Assembly (NCBI GenBank): GCA_022565615.1
Contig: JAIUMM010000011.1
Span: 1-44,331, forward strand
From: Nanobdellota archaeon
GTDB lineage: Archaea > Nanobdellota > Nanobdellia > Woesearchaeales > UBA583
Direction of reading: 5' to 3'
Length of the DNA: 44,331 bases
Shown here: piece after piece, positions 39,654 through 44,331 of the stretch
Numbering within the stretch: position 1 is the first letter of the stretch
Layout of the letters: every line of letters begins with the position of its first letter
Notes under the pieces: generated by a model
What the model saw: only the letters and a program-made list of their open reading frames with translations
Databases searched by the model: none
Told to the model about the DNA's origin: nothing
Translations under genes and position numbers: made by a program

Positions 39654-41435
39654 TTAGATTCCCCAAAGGGAATTTTCCTTACGCATAATCTCTGCGATTT
39701 CTTTAAGAACTGCTTTTTCATCTGAACTAAGTAAATCGATGTTTTTCTTCAGCTCCCTAAAATTCTCCTCTCCCATAAATGAATAAAGATTATCCTCCTC
39801 CTCTGCGTGCCTTCCAATAACTAAATCTTCAATAGCAACAGCAGCACTTTTAGTATATTTTAATTCTTTTAAAGAGTCATCCTTATCTTTAATAGATTTA
39901 ATTTTTCCAACTTTTTTACCCATATCAGTCATAATACTCTTACTTGTAAGAAGTGTCCCACCACCAACTTCACAACCAACAATTGCAGGATTTGAAGCTC
40001 TAAAAATACAACGAGGTAAAATTTTAATCTTAAAAGGCATAGTTAAATTACTTAATTTATCTCTTTCAATTTCTTGCTGTTTCTTAGCAAGCCAATCTTG
40101 AGCAGCATCAACTAAAGAATAAATAATATCAGAACTAATTACCTCAACTTGATACTCCTTAGCTAAAGCAAGTACTTCATCATCAATACTTTGAGAAAAA
40201 TTTAAAATCATTGCATTTTTAGGTGCTAAATTCACATCAGCTCCTGCATCCATTACATCTTTTTTACTCACTTTTCCAATAAGAGCTTTTCTAAGAGGAA
40301 TATTATGCTCATCTAAAATAAAAGAAAGTGCTTCAAGTGAACCTAATGTATCAGCTTTTACTAAAATACCTTCTTGTTGTAAATTAAGTGATAATTCTGC
40401 TTCCTCTTGTAATAATTCTTGTTTATAACTTTCAATTTCTTCTCTAGATTTCCCCTTAGGGACACAAATAATTGGCATTCCTGCTTTAACATCTTTTAAA
40501 TCAGGACATGCTAATTTCACTCCACTTGCAGCTTGAATTTCTTTAATAGAAGTAAATTTAGTTGAACTATCTCTAATCTCTTTCATTTCACCAGGTTTTA
40601 AAATACTCTTAAGTTTAGATTCTTTAACTTCATCAATATCCAAAACTAAAACAGTATCATCAACTTTACAAATACCATCATGCAAAATAACATCAATAGT
40701 TTTACCAAGTCCAGGATAATCTTTAACTTCTAAAATTACACCTCTTCCAACATTTCCTTCTTCAATAGTAAGTTTAGACTCCATAAATTTTTGAGTAAGG
40801 CCAACAACAGTTGAGAGTAATTCAGGCATACCTTCTCCTGATTTTGCTGAAATTGGAACAATTGCAAGTTGTTTTTTAAAATCTTGAACTCTATCAAATC
40901 TATCACTTTCATAACCAAATTCTGACATTTTACCAACAAGTTCATACACCTTTTGTTCTAAATGATATACGACTTGCTCATCTTGTTTATTAATTGAATC
41001 AAGTAATTTAGGAGTTAATTTACTCTTCCATTTAGGCATCAAATCAACTTTATTTGCAGCAATTACAAAAGGAGTTTTCATAGATCTTAAAATTTCAATA
41101 GCCTCAATAGTTTGGGGTTTAAATCCTTCATTAATATCAACAATTAAAATACCAATATCACAAATAGAACCTCCTCTTTTTCTAAGTGAAGTAAAAGCTT
41201 TATGTCCTGGAGTATCAATAAATAATAGTCCTGGAATTTTAATTTTATCAAGTGGAATATTTGTTACAACTTTTGCTAAATCTTTTTTAGAAACTTCAGT
41301 AGCTCCAATATGCTGAGTAATTCCTCCTGCTTCTTTTGAAATCATATTAGATCTTCTCACATAATCAAGAAGAGAGGTTTTTCCATGATCAACATGACCT
41401 AGAATTGCAATAATTGGTTGTCTTAGATAGCTCAT
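39654..41435 (-). CDS. infB: Translation initiation factor aIF5B (IF-2-like GTPase)
   Basis: GTPase promoting subunit joining and initiator-tRNA placement. About 593 aa from the ATG at 41435 (MSYLRQPIIAILGHVDHGKTS); the longer frame would need a TTG start two codons earlier. G motifs: GHVDHGKTS, ITQHIGATEV, DTPGH and NKVD. It has the compact archaeal aIF5B architecture without the long N-terminal region of bacterial IF2, and the C-terminal RKENSLWGI. The DNA for the last codons forms a 6-bp stem-loop (39658-39673). It is single, with a TATA-like stretch near 41448-41462. Confidence 0.96.
   Translation of the reverse strand: MSYLRQPIIAILGHVDHGKTSLLDYVRRSNMISKEAGGITQHIGATEVSKKDLAKVVTNIPLDKIKIPGLLFIDTPGHKAFTSLRKRGGSICDIGILIVDINEGFKPQTIEAIEILRSMKTPFVIAANKVDLMPKWKSKLTPKLLDSINKQDEQVVYHLEQKVYELVGKMSEFGYESDRFDRVQDFKKQLAIVPISAKSGEGMPELLSTVVGLTQKFMESKLTIEEGNVGRGVILEVKDYPGLGKTIDVILHDGICKVDDTVLVLDIDEVKESKLKSILKPGEMKEIRDSSTKFTSIKEIQAASGVKLACPDLKDVKAGMPIICVPKGKSREEIESYKQELLQEEAELSLNLQQEGILVKADTLGSLEALSFILDEHNIPLRKALIGKVSKKDVMDAGADVNLAPKNAMILNFSQSIDDEVLALAKEYQVEVISSDIIYSLVDAAQDWLAKKQQEIERDKLSNLTMPFKIKILPRCIFRASNPAIVGCEVGGGTLLTSKSIMTDMGKKVGKIKSIKDKDDSLKELKYTKSAAVAIEDLVIGRHAEEEDNLYSFMGEENFRELKKNIDLLSSDEKAVLKEIAEIMRKENSLWGI
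39658..39673 (-). other. Stem-loop formed by the last codons of infB
   Basis: Perfect 6-bp stem ATTCCC/GGGAAT with a 4-nt loop, made from the codons for the final N-S-L-W-G-I of aIF5B, just before the stop. A second stem-loop follows the stop. Such a structure inside terminal codons echoes the palindromes at other gene ends in this window. Confidence 0.45.
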
Positions 41436-41655
41436 TTTCAATAATAATTTTTATAATAAATTTAATACTTTTTTCAAAACATACTACAATTAAGCTTTAA
41501 TAATTTAATATATTTGAAAAAATGTTGTTAATATATAACAATTATGAATAATATAAATTAAAATGTATTTATAAAACGTATGGTAATAGAACTTATTATT
41601 TATTTTATTAAAATTCTATTAATTATAAAAAAATTAAAAATTAATATTTTGTAAT

Positions 41656-42774
41656 TTAATATGCAATTAACCATAAATTAATTGTACTTGCTATTAACAC
41701 AGAGAGTATAAAAAATTTAATATGTATTGAATAATTTGAAGATAAGTATGCAATACCTTTAATACTAGAAACTCCGCCTATAATTGCACCTATAATAAAT
41801 GCAATTAATGAGTATATTTCAAATCCTAAAAGAGCATTTTTAAGAGGAACATATACTCCAAGTAGAAGTAAAACTAAAGAACCTGAGAGCCCTGGCAACA
41901 GCATTGCAATCATAGAAATAATTCCTGCAATAAAAAATGTTCCTGTTGAAATAGTAGAAAGAGAGTTTGTTGAGTAATAAGATAATAATGTCAATATAAC
42001 GAACAAAGATATGGAAAAAGTGACCATTGTACTTGCTGTTTTATAATGTTCTTTAAATGTATTTTTATGTAAATATATATAATATATGACAACACAAAGT
42101 GTAAATATAAAAAATAATTTCATCATTGTAGATTCATAATTTTCAATTAATTTTGCAATTGTTACAAATGAGAGTAAAATTCCACTTAAAATTCCTAAAA
42201 TTAGTAAGAATGGAATATATAACTTAAATTCATAAAAATAAGTATATACACCTTTTAAAGAGGAATTTTTAATTGTTTCTTTTAAAGACTTAATTCCTTG
42301 GTTAAAAAAATGTTTAGATAATATTTTAGAAAAAGTTCGCATAATAAATTCATATTGCTTAGCAATTAAACTCACTGTTGAACCAGAAATTCCAGGAATT
42401 GCATCCACAATCCCCATACAAAATCCAAGAACTAAATAATACCATGAAGTTTTAAATTCTTCTCCAGTTTTTGCAGTTGGAATTAATGATTTTTGAATAG
42501 TTTTGATTTCATCTTTAAATGTTTTAGGATTTGAATTAGAATTTTTATTGTCAATTTTGTTTTCTATATTAGAATTTTTATTGTCATTATTAGTTTGAGA
42601 AATAGTATCTAACTTTTCAACCCTATGTCCAAATAAATTTTTTTGAGTTTCTGTTTTGTTATAATTAATTGAGTGAGAAGAATAAGTAATATTTCTTACT
42701 ATTTTAGATTTTATTATTGAAGATTCTACTTGAGTGTTAGTTTGAGTACTATTTTTTTTTTTATTGAGAACCAT
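41656..42774 (-). CDS. DUF368 membrane protein, candidate polyprenyl-phosphate flippase
   Basis: 372 aa. Residues 1-95 are hydrophilic, Asn/Lys/Ser-rich and probably disordered. From about residue 108 comes the DUF368 core: LGFCMGIVDAIPGISGSTVSLIAKQYE, then some eight helices, with a second repeat MIAMLLPGLSGSLVLLLLGVY. Both copies of the [ILV]-PG-[IL]-SGS motif are visible. Bacterial DUF368 proteins (PopT type) recycle undecaprenyl phosphate; an archaeal member would handle the dolichyl- or polyprenyl-phosphate used in glycosylation. That substrate is inferred. The long disordered N-terminus is unusual. The 214-nt space to infB holds only AT-rich sequence. Confidence 0.85.
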   Translation of the reverse strand: MVLNKKKNSTQTNTQVESSIIKSKIVRNITYSSHSINYNKTETQKNLFGHRVEKLDTISQTNNDNKNSNIENKIDNKNSNSNPKTFKDEIKTIQKSLIPTAKTGEEFKTSWYYLVLGFCMGIVDAIPGISGSTVSLIAKQYEFIMRTFSKILSKHFFNQGIKSLKETIKNSSLKGVYTYFYEFKLYIPFLLILGILSGILLSFVTIAKLIENYESTMMKLFFIFTLCVVIYYIYLHKNTFKEHYKTASTMVTFSISLFVILTLLSYYSTNSLSTISTGTFFIAGIISMIAMLLPGLSGSLVLLLLGVYVPLKNALLGFEIYSLIAFIIGAIIGGVSSIKGIAYLSSNYSIHIKFFILSVLIASTINLWLIAY

Positions 42775-42830
42775 TTGTTATATATTATCTTATTTGTTTT
42801 TATTTATATTATTATAGTATTATTGCCATT

Positions 42831-43946
42831 TTATTCTTGTTTAATCTCAATGAGCATACAATTTTCAAATTCCTTAATTGTATTTTCAATTTTTCTAGGA
42901 ATATTGGTATGAAAAATCATTTTTGGTTTCATTGATGAAGTATAAAATTCTAAAATTTCTTTTAACTGAATTTTTTTTTGTTCAGTATATAAAGCATCAA
43001 TGAAAAGTGTAAATTCATTTAATTGAATTGAAATTTTATAGATAAATCCTAATTGATGTTTTTCTTTTTCTAAAATTGTATATCCGTTTTCATATAAATA
43101 TCTATCACAATCAAAATTAGTTTGAGTTAAATTTAAATGTTCTTGTTCTCTTGATTTACTATTTTCTTTCAAAGATGAATTTGAATTTTCTAAATTTTTA
43201 CTAGTATCATTATTAATATATTTGTCATTATTATTTTTTGAAATAGTGTTTTGAATATTTTTATTATTTTCATTAGGATTATTATTCACAGTATTATTGC
43301 TATTACTATTATTAGAATATAAATTAGAAAAAGGATTATAATTTTGATTTGAATTATTAGCATTATTATGGTTTTGATTTGAGTTAGAATTATTATTATT
43401 TAAATTTTTTTTTGAATCTGTTGAACTAGAAGTTACATTTGAATTGGTATTAGGATTAAATTTTGAGGCAGAGGAGGGTGTTGAGTTACTTTTTTTATTT
43501 CCAAATATTGCGTCTTGAATTTGTTGGCGAGTAGTTTTTTCATCTCTTAAATACCAAATTAAAAATGTATATGCTTTATCTTCCCCTTTTACTTGAATTT
43601 CATAAAATATATCTTGTAACTTTTGAAGAATTGCCCTTTGAGGAATGGTCAAAGTATTTAGAGATACAATTTGTTCATTTTTTATTTTTGTAAGTAGTTC
43701 TAATTCAGTTCCAGTAAATGATTTTAGTGCAATTTCAGTTAAACACTCTTTTTGCTTTAAATCGTAATAATATGGTGTTGTTCCATACTTAATATGAGTT
43801 GAACCAAGTCCTCCTCCATTTGTGAGTTCACCAAGTGCAGCTGATGCTATTGTTGTTGTAGTTTCAAACTCTTTTGCAACAGTAGTAGGAGTTGTGTATT
43901 TTTGTTGTTGTACAAAACGAAGCAAATTATCTTTAGTGAGCAACAT
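42831..43946 (-). CDS. Winged-helix protein with long Asn-rich linker
   Basis: 371 aa. The N-terminal ~75 residues (LTKDNLLRFVQQQKYTTPTTVAKEFETTTTIASAALGELTNGGGL then STHIKYGTTPYYY) form a winged-helix DNA-binding fold with a wing. A second helical unit follows (about 80-150; LTIPQRAILQKLQDIFYEIQVKGEDKAYTFLIWYLRDEKTTRQQI). Residues about 152-265 are almost wholly Asn, Ser, Lys and Thr. The C-terminal ~100 residues return to a folded beta-alpha domain (FDCDRYLYENGYTILEKEKHQLGFIYKISIQ). Similar archaeal proteins are known to me as conserved but uncharacterised. A regulator or DNA-associated role is likely. Confidence 0.6.
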   Translation of the reverse strand: MLLTKDNLLRFVQQQKYTTPTTVAKEFETTTTIASAALGELTNGGGLGSTHIKYGTTPYYYDLKQKECLTEIALKSFTGTELELLTKIKNEQIVSLNTLTIPQRAILQKLQDIFYEIQVKGEDKAYTFLIWYLRDEKTTRQQIQDAIFGNKKSNSTPSSASKFNPNTNSNVTSSSTDSKKNLNNNNSNSNQNHNNANNSNQNYNPFSNLYSNNSNSNNTVNNNPNENNKNIQNTISKNNNDKYINNDTSKNLENSNSSLKENSKSREQEHLNLTQTNFDCDRYLYENGYTILEKEKHQLGFIYKISIQLNEFTLFIDALYTEQKKIQLKEILEFYTSSMKPKMIFHTNIPRKIENTIKEFENCMLIEIKQE

Positions 43947-44139
43947 ATTATACTTAGTTTAGATATTTTTGACTTTTTAAATTTGTGTAACTAATATTTT
44001 AAAATTATAGCTTAAATGTTTTTAGAGAGTTTATTTATTTTTAATTTAGATTGATATTAAAATCATATAATTTTTTAAATTGGTTCTACTTAGTAGTGTA
44101 AATTAATATTTATTTAACTCAATTAAAAGAATTTTTATT

Positions 44140-44331
44140 ATGAAATTTTTAAACGTTCTTTTAGTCATGTCTCTATTGATATTAACTTTTTCTTCAGTAT
44201 ATTCAGATACAAATGGTATTTGGACATATCCTGAAGATATTCGTTCAGGAGTATTTGGGGCTGATGAAGGACTCACAGCATCACAGAGTTACACATTTAA
44301 TAATGTAGTGTATTTCAATGCTGGTTTAGAA
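44140..44331 (+). CDS. Secreted protein, N-terminal part (3' end outside window)
   Basis: Open frame from the ATG at 44140 to the right edge (64 codons). A clear signal peptide MKFLNVLLVMSLLILTFSSVYS is followed by DTNGIWTYPEDIRSGVFGADEG and LTASQSYTFNNVVYFNAGLE. The ENG/NGIWTY-x-x-D-[IV]-R-x-GVFGADE start is one I associate with surface proteins of DPANN archaea. The stretch 43947-44139 before it is AT-rich, divergent from the winged-helix gene, and holds only promoter-like sequence. Confidence 0.65.
   Translation, partial: MKFLNVLLVMSLLILTFSSVYSDTNGIWTYPEDIRSGVFGADEGLTASQSYTFNNVVYFNAGLE

Noticed and set aside
1-44331. CRISPR arrays, transposases, integrases, rRNA genes
   Set aside because: No regularly spaced repeats, no recognisable transposase or integrase, and no rRNA sequence was seen on either strand.

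Overview
The window is a strongly AT-rich, densely packed stretch of an archaeal chromosome. Archaeal signatures are ribosomal proteins S8e and L15e, aIF5B, a homotetramer-sized tRNA-splicing endonuclease, a Hef helicase/nuclease, an XPD-type Fe-S helicase, a HerA-like ATPase, and TATA boxes (TTTAWATA or TTTATAAA) about 20-30 nt before many start codons. That spacing points to leaderless mRNAs; good Shine-Dalgarno sites appear mainly at internal or reinitiating starts (pgi, smc). The AT bias, several bacterial-looking enzymes (type I GAPDH, TrhO, PepF) and many lineage-specific small proteins suggest a DPANN archaeon, perhaps Woesearchaeota- or Pacearchaeota-like. This placement is inference.

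Layout. 1-4.1 kb: 3' part of glutamate dehydrogenase, a large HEPN-domain protein and an MFS-like transporter. 4.2-9.3 kb: isoleucyl-tRNA synthetase and two adjacent PIN-like proteins. 9.4-16.1 kb: a translationally coupled transaldolase/phosphoglucose isomerase pair, a 50-aa membrane protein, an unknown gene flanked by a 22-nt direct repeat, an oligoendopeptidase F-like protease, a WYL-like small protein and a HerA-like ATPase. 16.2-20.9 kb: a possible flavin-transfer locus (NqrB/RnfD-like membrane protein, ApbE flavinyltransferase, lipoprotein with an FMN-bind-like tail), two DUF4870 proteins and a HepT/MntA toxin-antitoxin pair. 21-25.7 kb: a Hef/XPD-like helicase operon, then a decayed gene. 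25.7-30.7 kb: PurC, a small conserved protein, tRNA-Val(UAC), S8e, L15e, a conserved gene broken by a stop codon, GAPDH and a small membrane protein. 30.7-36.9 kb: SMC, EndA, an unknown membrane-anchored protein and TrhO. 36.9-44.3 kb: an unknown protein, a Nudix hydrolase, a large membrane protein, aIF5B, a DUF368 membrane protein, an Asn-rich winged-helix protein and the start of a secreted protein.

The most unusual signal is repeated duplication of gene ends. The smc start (MSIIKRLKLQG) occurs twice, 95 nt apart; the copies differ at 10 nucleotides, all synonymous, and each has its own Shine-Dalgarno site. The L15e start (MGYQ) occurs three times. The HerA-like gene is followed in the same frame by two more tails ending F-[DE]-F-stop. 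The last seven codons of the 50-aa gene recur 763 nt downstream, flanking an unknown gene. At each locus a palindrome lies on or next to the duplicated terminal codons. This resembles integrative elements that restore the end of the gene they enter (the e14 prophage in icd is the classic case), but with only about 50-100 nt between copies in three of the four cases. The mechanism is inference; the duplications are directly visible.
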